Notes: generated from the letters alone by a model not told the origin. Positions 18,936-27,864 are shown, counted from the first letter of the stretch. The stretch: DNA of 64,000 bases from Lachnoclostridium sp. An138 (GCF_002160765.1 NZ_NFLF01000003.1:1-64000); one strand, 5' to 3'. Numbers and translations are program-made.

Positions 18936-19109
18936 GACCTCCTTAAAATGTATTTATGTCAATCGACGCAAAAATATATTTTAAAGAAACTGCGGTTTCT
19001 ATGGATCCGGAATATAGGTTCCCTTTATACTGAATCGCTGGTTTCCGATATGAAGGGAAGCACTTGAAATACCCAAGGAAGATTTATTTAGTGAAAGAGA
19101 GTTAGATAT
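18936..19109. other. IS21 end relic upstream of acyltransferase
   Basis: Holds a degraded palindrome (CTTAAAATGTA against ATATTTTAAAG) equivalent to the intact one at 23216-23263, then sequence resembling IS21 end repeats. No gene is recognised. The ribosome binding site of the next gene (GAAAGAGAG) lies at its right edge. Confidence 0.45.
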
Positions 19110-20132
19110 ATGATTAAAGGAAAACAAAAATGGGATTATTCGATATCATTTGTAAGAATGACGGCAATGATTTTTATAGTTACTTGTCATTTTTTTCAAT
19201 ATTATCAAAATGAGTTGGCTTTTTGGTTTAATGTTGGAGTACAAATGTTTTTCTTTATTTCTGGACTACTACATGCCAATAGAGAAGAAACAAATTGGTT
19301 TGAAGGAATTAAAAAATCGTTTTTAAAATTATTAGTTCCGTATTATATTTTAGTTACAATAGCATGTATTTTTTGGTTCGGTTTTACATCAGATGCAAAT
19401 TTTATAGATTTAGTAAATATTTTTACCTTGCATAGTTATGGGAAATTTATAGGACTTCACCATTTGTGGTTTGTTGCATATATTTTATTGGCTTATATTA
19501 TGACTCCGTTAGTGAATAAGATTCTAAAATGCTTAGAAAAATCTAAAACACATATGATTTTGGGAATAATTGTAGTATTAATAGGGGGGGGGGTACTCTT
19601 CTTTGAACGATTTGCGACATATTACAATTCTGCTTGGATGATTTGTTATTTTTTGGGATTATGGATGGGGAAATTACAAAAAAGCAGCGATTTTTCTTTG
19701 TTACTTAATTGTGTCAAAATAATAGTTTGTGTATGTGCGATTATTTTTAATTTTTTTCAGATTTTATGTGACTATTTTATAGAATTGAATTTATCACCTA
19801 TAATGCAAACTATATATAATAAATTTTGTGATTATGCACATGTGTTGTTAGGGATATCCTTGGTGTTTCTATTGCGTTATATTTATCAAAAAATAAATTG
19901 CTTTTCACTTGAACATTATATTTTGGAAAAATCTGATAAATATTCGTATTATATATATTTAACACATCAGATTTTTATATTAGGGAATTTTTCAATTTGT
20001 TCAGTTATAGATTCTCCTATAATAGCAATAACGCTCGCATGTGGATTTATTCTATTATCAGCTCTTATATTATATTTTTTAGCGAATGAAGTATTTAGGG
20101 TAGTATACAAACATGAGGGAAATAAAGTATGA
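19110..20132 (+). CDS. Acyltransferase-3 family membrane O-acyltransferase with G10 tract
   Basis: This 340-residue protein has about ten hydrophobic helices. Its N-terminus, ISFVRMTAMIFIVTCHFFQYYQ, carries the R and H expected at the active site of the acyltransferase-3 family, followed by WFNVGVQMFFFISGLL and a later HHLWFVAYILL. It likely puts acetyl groups on the glycan or its lipid-linked precursor. The coding region contains ten consecutive G bases at 19584-19593, encoding Gly-Gly-Gly and part of Val in an otherwise AT-rich gene. With ten G the frame is open, so the gene is in the ON state. Stop and next start overlap (ATGA). Confidence 0.83.
   Translation: MIKGKQKWDYSISFVRMTAMIFIVTCHFFQYYQNELAFWFNVGVQMFFFISGLLHANREETNWFEGIKKSFLKLLVPYYILVTIACIFWFGFTSDANFIDLVNIFTLHSYGKFIGLHHLWFVAYILLAYIMTPLVNKILKCLEKSKTHMILGIIVVLIGGGVLFFERFATYYNSAWMICYFLGLWMGKLQKSSDFSLLLNCVKIIVCVCAIIFNFFQILCDYFIELNLSPIMQTIYNKFCDYAHVLLGISLVFLLRYIYQKINCFSLEHYILEKSDKYSYYIYLTHQIFILGNFSICSVIDSPIIAITLACGFILLSALILYFLANEVFRVVYKHEGNKV
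19584..19593 (+). repeat. Poly-G tract inside acyltransferase gene
   Basis: Ten consecutive G residues lie in frame within an AT-rich coding sequence. Gain or loss of one G would shift the frame and truncate the protein after about 160 residues. This is the classic form of a slipped-strand phase-variation site; whether it varies is not shown here. Confidence 0.7.
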
Positions 20133-21223
20133 AAAGAATAATGTTAGTATTTGGTACACGACCTGAAGCAATTAAAATGTGTCCCTTGGTTAATGAGTTA
20201 AAGAATCATTCGGGGATTGAAACAATTGTATGTGTTACTGGTCAGCATCGGCAAATGCTGGCTCAAGTTTTAGAAGCGTTTTCTGTTGTTCCTGATTATG
20301 ATCTATCAATTATGAAAGAAAAGCAGACGCTTTTTGACATTACGACAAATATTTTAAATGGTATTAAAAAAATACTTGAGAAAGTTAAACCGGATATAGT
20401 TTTAGTCCATGGAGATACTTCTACAACATTTGTAACTGCATTGGCATGCTTCTATTTACAGATCCCAGTGGGACATATAGAAGCAGGATTGCGGACTTAT
20501 AATATATATTCTCCTTATCCGGAAGAATTTAACCGGCAGGCAGTCGGAATTATTGCGAAATACAATTTTGCGCCCACCAATATATCTCGTGAGAATTTGC
20601 TTCGTGAAGGCAAAGATCCTAAGAGCATTTATGTTACCGGGAACACGGCGATTGATGCTTTAAAAACTACAGTTCGTTCAGATTATTCTCATCAGGAACT
20701 AGAATGGGCTAAAGATAGTAGATTGATTATGATTACAGCTCATAGGCGAGAAAATTTGGGAAACCCTATGCATCATATGTTTCGGGCAATACGTCGAATT
20801 ATGGATGAACACCAAGATATCAAAGCGATTTACCCTATTCATATGAATCCGATTGTTAGACAGGCAGCAAAAGAAGAATTGGGAGACTGTGACAGAATTC
20901 ATATCATTGAACCACTTGATGTTTTGGATTTCCATAATTTCTTGGCACGAAGTTTTTTAATACTAACTGATAGTGGAGGAATACAAGAAGAGGCACCCAG
21001 CCTTGGGAAACCGGTTTTGGTAATGCGTGATACAACTGAACGACCTGAGGGAATTGCAGCAGGTACTTTAAAATTAGTTGGAACAGATGAAGAAATGATA
21101 TATAAAAATTTTAAAGAACTATTGGAAAATTCCGAATCCTATCATGCGATGGCACATGCAAGCAATCCCTATGGTGATGGTCATGCTTGTGAGCGAATTG
21201 CTAATATTTTAGAATCTGAATAA
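20129..21223 (+). CDS. wecB: UDP-N-acetylglucosamine 2-epimerase
   Basis: This 364-residue enzyme interconverts UDP-GlcNAc and UDP-ManNAc. Family motifs are clear: VFGTRPEAIKMCPLV at the N-terminus, HGDTSTTFVTAL, VGHIEAGLRT, MITAHRRENLG, and LTDSGGIQEEAPSLGKPVLVMRDTTERPEG near the C-terminus, all in the non-hydrolysing WecB/MnaA form. Its start overlaps the preceding stop by four bases, so translation is coupled. It supplies UDP-ManNAc, possibly for oxidation by the 17260 dehydrogenase. A second truncated relative begins at 21311. Confidence 0.92.
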   Translation: MKRIMLVFGTRPEAIKMCPLVNELKNHSGIETIVCVTGQHRQMLAQVLEAFSVVPDYDLSIMKEKQTLFDITTNILNGIKKILEKVKPDIVLVHGDTSTTFVTALACFYLQIPVGHIEAGLRTYNIYSPYPEEFNRQAVGIIAKYNFAPTNISRENLLREGKDPKSIYVTGNTAIDALKTTVRSDYSHQELEWAKDSRLIMITAHRRENLGNPMHHMFRAIRRIMDEHQDIKAIYPIHMNPIVRQAAKEELGDCDRIHIIEPLDVLDFHNFLARSFLILTDSGGIQEEAPSLGKPVLVMRDTTERPEGIAAGTLKLVGTDEEMIYKNFKELLENSESYHAMAHASNPYGDGHACERIANILESE

Positions 21224-21310
21224 AATATGATAAGAAATGAAGATTAATGTGGGAATCAAACCGAGATCCGCGCAGATTATTGTAGAATTCATTTAAAAGA
21301 CAACGGGAAG

Positions 21311-21378
21311 CTGAAGCTTCTGATTATTGTGGGAACCCGGCCGGAGATTATCCGTCTAAGCGCGGTGATTAAAATGTC
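21311..21378 (+). pseudogene. Truncated second UDP-GlcNAc 2-epimerase start
   Basis: The frame reads LKLLIIVGTRPEIIRLSAVIK, the first strand and loop of a WecB-type epimerase different from the complete copy just upstream. It is cut after about 21 residues where the left end of the IS256 copy begins. No start codon with a good site is visible, and the rest of the gene is not found on the other side of the IS. The 87 bp before it (21224-21310) hold no gene. Confidence 0.65.
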
Positions 21379-22735
21379 GATAGTGTCAATAGTTTTTCAC
21401 AAAATCAAAACCTAGCCGTTTAGCAGCCGGTAGTCAGCCGGCTATGATATCAGACAGCAGATCCTCTTCTGATTTGAAAAGATGATCCATATTCATATAG
21501 CGTCTGGCTCCCCAACTGGTTGCTGCTACATGACGCAGTCTGGCACATACGAGCATCAAGGCACTCTGCCCGTCAGGAAAAGCACCGATCGCTTTTGTAC
21601 GGCGTTTAATCTCACGGTTGAGGCGCTCAATAGCGTTATTGGTCCGGATCCGGGTCCAATGCTGCGTAGGAAAATCCATATAGGTCAAGGTTTCTTCGAT
21701 TCCGTCCTCTACCTTCTTGGCAGCTTTAGCAAGCTTCATGGCCCGGAGTTTCTCCGCTACCTGGATTGCTTTTTCACGGACGGCTTCCTTGCTTTCCTGC
21801 GCATGGATCGCCTTGAGCATAAGCGCTACCGTTTTCATCTTGTTACGGGGGGTAACAGAAAATATATTTCTGTAAAAATGAACCGTACAGCGCTGATATC
21901 TGGCATCCGGAAAGACTTCCGGAATGGTTTCAAGCATACCGAGATTCTTATCGCCGATGATCAAACGTACACCAGTAAGCCCGCGTTCTTTCAACCATAC
22001 GAAGAAAGAACGCCAGCTTTCACGATCCTCTTTCATCCCTTCCGCAGCGCCAAGGATTTCCCGGCAGCCATCTTGACTAACGCCAATGGCAACGAGAACA
22101 GAAACGTTCTGGATCTCGCCGCCCCAACTACGTTTCAGGTAAACACCATCTACGTAAACATAGGGATAGTCCCCGGAAAGCGGACGGGTACGCCAGGTTT
22201 CAATATGCTCATAAGCCTTTTTATTCAGGTTGCTGATGGTTCCAGGGGATACTTTCGTTCCCCATAAGGCTTCGGTGATATCCTCCACGCGTCGGACAGA
22301 AACACCAGCCAGATACATCTCAATAAGAGCTTCTTCCACGGAAGATTCTCTGCGACGGTATCTTTCGATAATGGCAGTCTCGAAAGGAACCCCTTTCAGT
22401 TTAGGAACCTTCAGTTCGACCTCCCCTGCGGTAGTGTGGAGATTTCGCTTATAATGGCCGGAACGATATCCCTGGCGGTTAGAGGAGCGTTCATACTTTT
22501 CAGCGTTGACTAATTCGTCGGCTTCCTTATCGAGCAGGGCGTTTAATGTTTCTTCGACACTGTTACGGACAAGATCCTTTAAATCATGCTTTATTAAGTC
22601 TTCATTTAGCTGTATAATCTTATCAGACATGGTTCTATAGCCTCCTTTGATAAATTTGGTTGTGGTGACTTAATTTTACCAAACGGCTATAGACCATGTC
22701 TATTTTTATGAAATTGATTTTGCGAAATTAATTAT
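21379..22735 (-). mobile_element. IS256-family insertion sequence
   Basis: The element consists of one transposase gene on the minus strand and imperfect inverted ends. TTTCACAAAATCAA at 21395-21408 is matched on the other side by TTGATTTTGCGAAA at 22714-22727 (13 of 14 positions paired). The left end interrupts a wecB-like gene and the right end lies in an istA relic. The exact outer ends are approximate and I could not see a clean target duplication, so a deletion may have followed insertion. Confidence 0.7.
21434..22630 (-). CDS. IS256-family (Mutator-type) transposase
   Basis: This intact 398-residue DDE transposase contains YVYVDGVYLKRSWGG with the first aspartate, IIGDKNLGMLE with the second, the family C-x2-H in YQRCTVHFYRNIF, and NNAIERLNREIKRR with the glutamate. 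The N-terminal part, ERSSNRQGYRSGHYKRNL, is typical of the family. CCTCC on the plus strand beside the start gives an AGGAGG site. With all catalytic residues present it may still be active. It lies against the direction of the glycan operon, so it may dampen downstream expression unless LoaP-modified polymerase reads through. Confidence 0.92.
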   Translation of the reverse strand: MSDKIIQLNEDLIKHDLKDLVRNSVEETLNALLDKEADELVNAEKYERSSNRQGYRSGHYKRNLHTTAGEVELKVPKLKGVPFETAIIERYRRRESSVEEALIEMYLAGVSVRRVEDITEALWGTKVSPGTISNLNKKAYEHIETWRTRPLSGDYPYVYVDGVYLKRSWGGEIQNVSVLVAIGVSQDGCREILGAAEGMKEDRESWRSFFVWLKERGLTGVRLIIGDKNLGMLETIPEVFPDARYQRCTVHFYRNIFSVTPRNKMKTVALMLKAIHAQESKEAVREKAIQVAEKLRAMKLAKAAKKVEDGIEETLTYMDFPTQHWTRIRTNNAIERLNREIKRRTKAIGAFPDGQSALMLVCARLRHVAATSWGARRYMNMDHLFKSEEDLLSDIIAG

Positions 22736-23203
22736 ACGTTATCTCCAGCTCTTATTGTGATCAACGGCAGTACGTCAGTTGTCCAGCACGAGAATCTTAG
22801 CAACGCCGCCAAAGTACTCGTACAGATGGACATGAGCAGTGATCCATGAATGCTTCTATGTATGGGTACTGGCGTAGGTCATGACTCCTACGAAAATGTG
22901 AGCATCCAGGATTTCTCCGGCATCCAGATCAATGATGTGTGCCGGATCTCCAGCCCAATCTACTTCGACCTGTTCTGCAGGCATCCGCTTTGATGTGGAA
23001 GGTTTTGCTTTCGACTCAGGAAATAACAGCTTGCCCAAGACTGGATCTGTCAGTTTAGGGTCCAGCGGCCATGAAAGATTCCGCTCTCTTGCTGCCTTCA
23101 GCACCTTGTTGACAGTTGTTTTGGATGCATTGCAGCTGAGGGTAATGTTAGTTTGATTGAGACCTAATCCGGATAGCCGGACAATCTCACGATATTTGGT
23201 CAT
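22736..23203 (-). pseudogene. istA: IS21 istA pseudogene
   Basis: The minus-strand frame starts well, with AAGGAGGTCATCGTTT before ATG and MTKYREIVRLSGLGLNQTN, the helix-turn-helix start of IstA. An in-frame deletion of roughly 60-70 residues joins KPSTSKRMP directly to VEVDWAGDPAHIIDLDAG, the start of the DDE core. After TYASTHTY the frame shifts near 22855, continuing as WITAHVHLYEYFGG and VAKILVLDN before a stop, then RTAVDHNKSW up to the IS256 end. The istB helper gene is absent. It is clearly inactive. Confidence 0.82.
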
Positions 23204-23215
23204 AAACGATGACCT

Positions 23216-23263
23216 CCTTTATAATGTATTTACGCTTCAAAGCGCATGGATACATTATAAAGG
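23216..23263. promoter_or_regulatory. Palindrome upstream of istA
   Basis: CCTTTATAATGTA at 23216-23228 is perfectly repeated in inverted form as TACATTATAAAGG at 23251-23263, with a 22-bp loop, directly beside the istA ribosome binding site. It may be an operator or promoter of the element. A decayed counterpart lies at 18942-18986. Confidence 0.55.
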
Positions 23264-23269
23264 AAAGCA

Positions 23270-23390
23270 GTATCATTTGACCGGAATGCCAGTATCCGAT
23301 GCTCGGAATTGCGGTATCCATCAAGGCGGATTCGCAGTACTGTACTTCCGGAATGGTGGTTCAGAATCGCCCGGAATACTCAATCAGCTA
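23270..23390. repeat. IS21-type terminal repeats
   Basis: Cores related to CCGGAAT lie at about 23281, 23303, 23327, 23348 and 23371, at 21-24 bp spacing, partly followed by TGCCAGTATCC-like sequence. This is the multiple-repeat end of an IS21-family element and resembles the repeats at 25-120. Confidence 0.6.
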
Positions 23391-23491
23391 TAACTAATGG
23401 AGAAAGAGAAGCAAATAAAATTTTGTTGAACGGTTTTATTAAACATTTATGATCAAAGAAACGCATTAAAAAGAGTATATGGGGAGAAAGT
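23391..23491 (+). other. Possible 3' remnant of a lost gene
   Basis: One frame reads ITNGEREANKILLNGFIKHL followed by a stop at about 23447. It looks protein-like and may be the tail of the gene into which the IS21 element inserted, but I cannot identify it. GGGGAG before the next ATG is at the right edge. Confidence 0.3.
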
Positions 23492-24697
23492 ATGGTTCAA
23501 AAAGTGGAAAAAACAGTAAATTTGATATTTTATTTTGCAGGGTTAATAATGCTCTTTTTAATCGCGATGCATTTCCAGGGATATGTTGAAGAAGATATTA
23601 CTAAGTGGGCTGTAATTTTGTTGATAATTTCAGTAATAATTAATCGCAGACTAGAGTTGGATTTAGAATTTATTGTTTTGTTATGCACAATGATTCTATA
23701 CGGATTGATATTTAAATACTATTATTCAGGTACGGAATATTGGCAAAATTGGCACTTCAAAGATGCAGTTTGGCCGCCTGTTTTGATGTATTTATTATGC
23801 AGGCAGTTAAGCTGGAAACAGAAGCAGATAAAAATAGAAGGCTTACTACTGGCCGTTTGCTTTGGAACCTTTGTATATAGTATATTAAATCATATAGTGT
23901 ATGTTCAGGATGGCTTTTTCCCAGGTGGGCGAAGCTGGAATGAATTTTGGACGCATTCTGCCCGCTATGCTACAGAGTTTAGTTATTGGGGTATCTTTAT
24001 TGTAGGGTTATTGGGATATGGTTTGTATTGTTTTGCAGAAAAGAAATGGGTACAAGGCGGAGTGATATGTATTTTGATAGGCATAGAAAACTATATTCAA
24101 ATTTTAGTAGATAACAGAATGGTTTTAATGGTTACCGTAGTTGTAGCTGCAGTTAGTGCGGTACTTTTTCTATATCTAAACAGACATGATCGAAAAAAGA
24201 TAAAAATATTATGTATAGGAATAGTATTAGTTATTGCAGCCGCCCTGGTCATAATCATAGGTAATGTGGGTGGGGTGCGGGAATCAACATTTTTTATTCA
24301 TTTTACCACCAGAGACGGTGGAATTCTCGGAAATGTTCGTTTCCAAATGATATGGGATGCTATTTGTAAGCTGCCTTCCCATTGGAAAGGTGGAGGAACG
24401 ATGTATCCGGCAGGCCACAGCTGTGTGCATAATTATTGGCTTCAGGCAGCAAATGATACAGGAATCTTTACATTTATTTTATGGATGATTTTTAATATTT
24501 CTATGATTATTTCAGTGATTAAATGTGCGATAAATCCTAAAATCAATATACGGCTTAAATTCCTGGTAATACCATTGATGAGTGCAGTTGTAGCGTATCT
24601 GTCTATGGAAATTGGAGGGCAAGGTGCGAGTGAATATATTTTGTTCTATGTTATGATAGTAGCGATACTTCGGCAACTAGTAAAAAATGAGAATTAA
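23492..24697 (+). CDS. Wzy-like polysaccharide polymerase, copy 2
   Basis: This 401-residue protein has about eleven hydrophobic helices. The large loop contains LGNVRFQMIWDAICKLPSHWKGGG and HSCVHNYWLQAANDTGIF, the last resembling the APHN-x-W/L-x-A-D-x-G motif of O-antigen polymerases and ligases. It differs in sequence from copy 1 at 13630. Placement after the IS debris suggests it belongs to a second gene set recombined into the locus. Confidence 0.75.
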   Translation: MVQKVEKTVNLIFYFAGLIMLFLIAMHFQGYVEEDITKWAVILLIISVIINRRLELDLEFIVLLCTMILYGLIFKYYYSGTEYWQNWHFKDAVWPPVLMYLLCRQLSWKQKQIKIEGLLLAVCFGTFVYSILNHIVYVQDGFFPGGRSWNEFWTHSARYATEFSYWGIFIVGLLGYGLYCFAEKKWVQGGVICILIGIENYIQILVDNRMVLMVTVVVAAVSAVLFLYLNRHDRKKIKILCIGIVLVIAAALVIIIGNVGGVRESTFFIHFTTRDGGILGNVRFQMIWDAICKLPSHWKGGGTMYPAGHSCVHNYWLQAANDTGIFTFILWMIFNISMIISVIKCAINPKINIRLKFLVIPLMSAVVAYLSMEIGGQGASEYILFYVMIVAILRQLVKNEN

Positions 24698-24735
24698 GGT
24701 TGTAGGGATAGCTCGTGAGTTGATAAGGAGATGTC

Positions 24736-25914
24736 ATGAAGAAGAAAGAACTTCTGTTTATTTATCCTTATATGATGATAGGAGGCAGTACGACAAGCCT
24801 GCTTTCTGTATTGAACAGTATAGATTATAATTGTTATAATGTGGACATTCTATTCTATGAAAAAACTGGAGAACTGATTGATTATTTGCCTTCACAAGTG
24901 AGAATTTTGCCTTTTGCCTGTAAGTATACAAGTACAAAAAAACTGTATTTACGTAAATTGTTTTCTCCTGTTAGCTGTGTAAATGCTGTTAAAGGCAGGA
25001 TTTTGTCCAGAAGAGAAAATAATCCCTGGATTGCGGATCAGTTTGGATCTCGAGACAACGTAAGATACTGCGTTGCTCAGAAAAAGGAATATGATATTGC
25101 ATTTTCATATTTAGAATTTTGGCCTATGTATTATCTCGCTGAAAAAGTAACTGCCAGACGTAAAATTGCCTGGATTCATACAGATTACGAAAAATTAGGG
25201 CTTTTGCGAAAATATGAAGATAAAACTTTAAAAAAACTGGACAAGATTGTACTCATTTCTAAGGAATGCAGAGATATATTTGATCGGTATTTTCCTAAAT
25301 GGAAATATAAAACAGAGGTTGTCGAAAACTTTCCGTCAGTACAGATGATAAAAAAGCAGGCAGATGAGAAAACTGCATTTTCTGTAGCTAAAGGAAAGGT
25401 AAATCTCATCACGGTGTGTCGGATTGACTTTATGTCGAAAGGACTGGACAGAGCAGTTAATGTAATAGAAAATCTTGTCCAAAATGGATATGAATCGAAA
25501 TTTCATTGGTATATAGTTGGACAAGGCTCTGATTATACAGCTTTAGAGCAGATGATAATTGAAAAAGATTTAAGCAGTACCATTACGCTGCTTGGAGCGA
25601 AAAATAATCCGTTTCCATATGAAAAAAAATGTGATATTTTTTTCTTGCCATCATATTTTGAAGGGAAACCTGTTTCAGTCACGGAAGCACAAATTTTAGG
25701 TTTGGTACCTGTTGTTACAAATTATTCTTCTGCAAAGGAACAGATAGTTAATGGTATAGACGGTTTGATAGTCAATAACAACGAAGAAGATATTCTGGCA
25801 GGGTTAAAATATTTAATAGAGCAGCCAAAGGAGTTGCAGAGATTAAAAGAAGGTCTTTTGAATAAAGAGTTACAATTTGTGGGAGAAAAGCAATTTCAGA
25901 AACTTTTAATTTGA
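24736..25914 (+). CDS. GT4-family glycosyltransferase
   Basis: This 392-residue GT-B enzyme starts KKKELLFIYPYMMIGGSTTSLLSVL, with the glycine-rich N-terminal loop. The donor half has VNLITVCRIDFMSKGLDRAV, WYIVGQGSDYTALEQMI and FFLPSYFEGKPVSVTEAQILG, containing the E-x7-E motif. AAGGAG precedes the ATG. Donor and acceptor unknown. Confidence 0.87.
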   Translation: MKKKELLFIYPYMMIGGSTTSLLSVLNSIDYNCYNVDILFYEKTGELIDYLPSQVRILPFACKYTSTKKLYLRKLFSPVSCVNAVKGRILSRRENNPWIADQFGSRDNVRYCVAQKKEYDIAFSYLEFWPMYYLAEKVTARRKIAWIHTDYEKLGLLRKYEDKTLKKLDKIVLISKECRDIFDRYFPKWKYKTEVVENFPSVQMIKKQADEKTAFSVAKGKVNLITVCRIDFMSKGLDRAVNVIENLVQNGYESKFHWYIVGQGSDYTALEQMIIEKDLSSTITLLGAKNNPFPYEKKCDIFFLPSYFEGKPVSVTEAQILGLVPVVTNYSSAKEQIVNGIDGLIVNNNEEDILAGLKYLIEQPKELQRLKEGLLNKELQFVGEKQFQKLLI

Positions 25915-25946
25915 TATTGATACATTTATAGTAGGAAGCTAATAAA

Positions 25947-26999
25947 ATGCCGTATTTTTCGATTATTATACCGGTATATAAAGTTCAGGACTATATCAGG
26001 GATTGTTTGTATAGCCTCAAAAGGCAAACATTTCAGGATTTTGAAGTCATTTTGGTTGATGATGGTTCACCAGATGAATGTCCTCGAATCTGTGATGATT
26101 TTGTGCGGGAAGATTCACGCTTCTCAGTAATTCATAAACTGAACGAGGGGCCTCAGATAGCACGTAAAACAGGAGTGAGTAAAGCGTCAGGGAACTATGT
26201 CGCTTTTATAGATTCTGATGACTGGATTGATGAGAACTGGCTCGAATATGCTTTTGAAAAGATAGAAAAGTACAAAAGCGATATACTTGCTTTTGGGTAT
26301 AAACAGGAATTCCCTGAGAAAACAATTGAATATGGAAATAAAATTGAAGCAGGCATATATAATAAAGATAGACTTCGGGAAGAGGTTTATCCTAGAATGC
26401 TTTGCACCGGAGAGTTTTTTGAGTTTGGAATTTGGCCGTCAGTTTGGAGTAAGATATTTAAACGCGAATTGTTTAATGAGATAGTAGAGTTTGTGGATGA
26501 AGGACTGACTTTTGGTGAGGATGCTGCTTGTACTTATTTTTGTTTATATAATGCTGAGAGTGTTTGCATTTGTGATAAAGCATTTTATCATTATCGATAT
26601 GTGCCAAATTCGCTGGCGCAAATGTATGATGCAGATTATTGGCAAAAGATAGAGCGGTTATTTAGGTTTTGGGATCAAAACAATGAGATAATTTGGGGAA
26701 AACAACTGGTTCAATACAAAATGTTTCTGCTTTTAATGGGTATAAACAAGGAGCTTCTATTTTTGAAAAATATTGCAGAGGCGCGTCGCAATGTGGAAGA
26801 GATATGCAGTCAAAACAGTTTTGCCAAAGTAATCTGTGAATTTGAATGTGATGATATAAAAGGAGCAGATAGATTTGTGGTAAATGCACTAAAAGATAAA
26901 GCATATGGAAAACTGCAACGACATTTTTTCTTTGAAAGATATAGAAAAACTATAAAAAATATAATAAAAGGTATGTACCGTGAAATCAGGAAAATATAA
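25947..26999 (+). CDS. GT2-family glycosyltransferase
   Basis: This 350-residue GT-A enzyme begins MPYFSIIIPVYKVQDYIRD, with VILVDDGSPDECPRICDDF and the catalytic-site FIDSDDWIDENWLEY. The last third is helical and may bind the acceptor or membrane. It overlaps the following fucosyltransferase gene by 20 bases, so the two are translated together. A close relative with the same N-terminal style is encoded at 27886. Confidence 0.88.
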   Translation: MPYFSIIIPVYKVQDYIRDCLYSLKRQTFQDFEVILVDDGSPDECPRICDDFVREDSRFSVIHKLNEGPQIARKTGVSKASGNYVAFIDSDDWIDENWLEYAFEKIEKYKSDILAFGYKQEFPEKTIEYGNKIEAGIYNKDRLREEVYPRMLCTGEFFEFGIWPSVWSKIFKRELFNEIVEFVDEGLTFGEDAACTYFCLYNAESVCICDKAFYHYRYVPNSLAQMYDADYWQKIERLFRFWDQNNEIIWGKQLVQYKMFLLLMGINKELLFLKNIAEARRNVEEICSQNSFAKVICEFECDDIKGADRFVVNALKDKAYGKLQRHFFFERYRKTIKNIIKGMYREIRKI

Positions 27000-27864
27000 A
27001 GATAAATTAATAATTAGATTTAAAGGTGGTTTAGGAAATCAGATGTTTCAGTATGCAATGTATTGTAAACAGAAACATCTGGGTAAACAGGTTTGTGCTG
27101 ATGTAAGTGCTTATACTGAGAGGGAAGGATGTATGCCGTTTGTATTGTGTGATGTCTTTCCTCAAATATCATTACAATTAGTGAAAGATGAAGAGGCCGC
27201 TTATTATTTAGCAGCTCAGAATAAAAAGAATATATTAGATAAAGTGATAGCTGCATTTTGGTGGCAGGAACGGGATTATACTTCGGAGAAGGAAAACGGG
27301 GTTTTTGATAAACGTGTATTTTCTCTGAAGAAAGGTTTTTTAGATGGATACTGGCAAACGGAAAAATATTTTTCTGATATACGAGAAGAATTGTTAAAAG
27401 ACTTTCAATTCGAAGTTGCTGACAGCTCTCTTAAAAAATATGCTGATAAAATAAGAGATAATTCAGTTAGTGTACATGTTCGCAGAGGGGATTATCTTAA
27501 TTTCCCTGATATTTATGGGGGAATTTGCGGCATGGATTACTATAAAAAAGCGATGGATTTTTTTTGTGAGAAAAATCCTGAAACAGTTTTTTATGTATTT
27601 TCGGATGATAAGGAATGGGTTCAAAAAGCATTTAGGGAGTATAATGCGGTTGTTGTGGAAAAAGATTTTTTTTCAGATTATGAGGATTGGTATGATATGT
27701 ATTTAATGAGCCAATGCAATCATAATATAATAGCAAATAGCTCTTTTAGCTGGTGGGGAGCATGGCTGAATCAGAATAAAAATAAAAAAGTGATTTCTCC
27801 TGGAAAATGGTTTAATGGAGAAAAAACATCGGATATTTGGTGTCCAGAATGGATCAGAATGTAG
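26980..27864 (+). CDS. GT11-family alpha-1,2-fucosyltransferase
   Basis: This 294-residue enzyme carries the family signatures: LIIRFKGGLGNQMFQYAMY near the N-terminus, VSVHVRRGDYLNF in the GDP-fucose site, and NIIANSSFSWWGAWLN near the C-terminus. It starts at GTG inside the preceding gene, with AAAAGG upstream. It would add fucose in alpha-1,2 linkage to a galactose-like acceptor using GDP-fucose; no GDP-fucose synthesis gene is in the window. Related bacterial enzymes make H-antigen-like structures, but the acceptor here is unknown. Confidence 0.9.
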   Translation: MKSGKYKDKLIIRFKGGLGNQMFQYAMYCKQKHLGKQVCADVSAYTEREGCMPFVLCDVFPQISLQLVKDEEAAYYLAAQNKKNILDKVIAAFWWQERDYTSEKENGVFDKRVFSLKKGFLDGYWQTEKYFSDIREELLKDFQFEVADSSLKKYADKIRDNSVSVHVRRGDYLNFPDIYGGICGMDYYKKAMDFFCEKNPETVFYVFSDDKEWVQKAFREYNAVVVEKDFFSDYEDWYDMYLMSQCNHNIIANSSFSWWGAWLNQNKNKKVISPGKWFNGEKTSDIWCPEWIRM

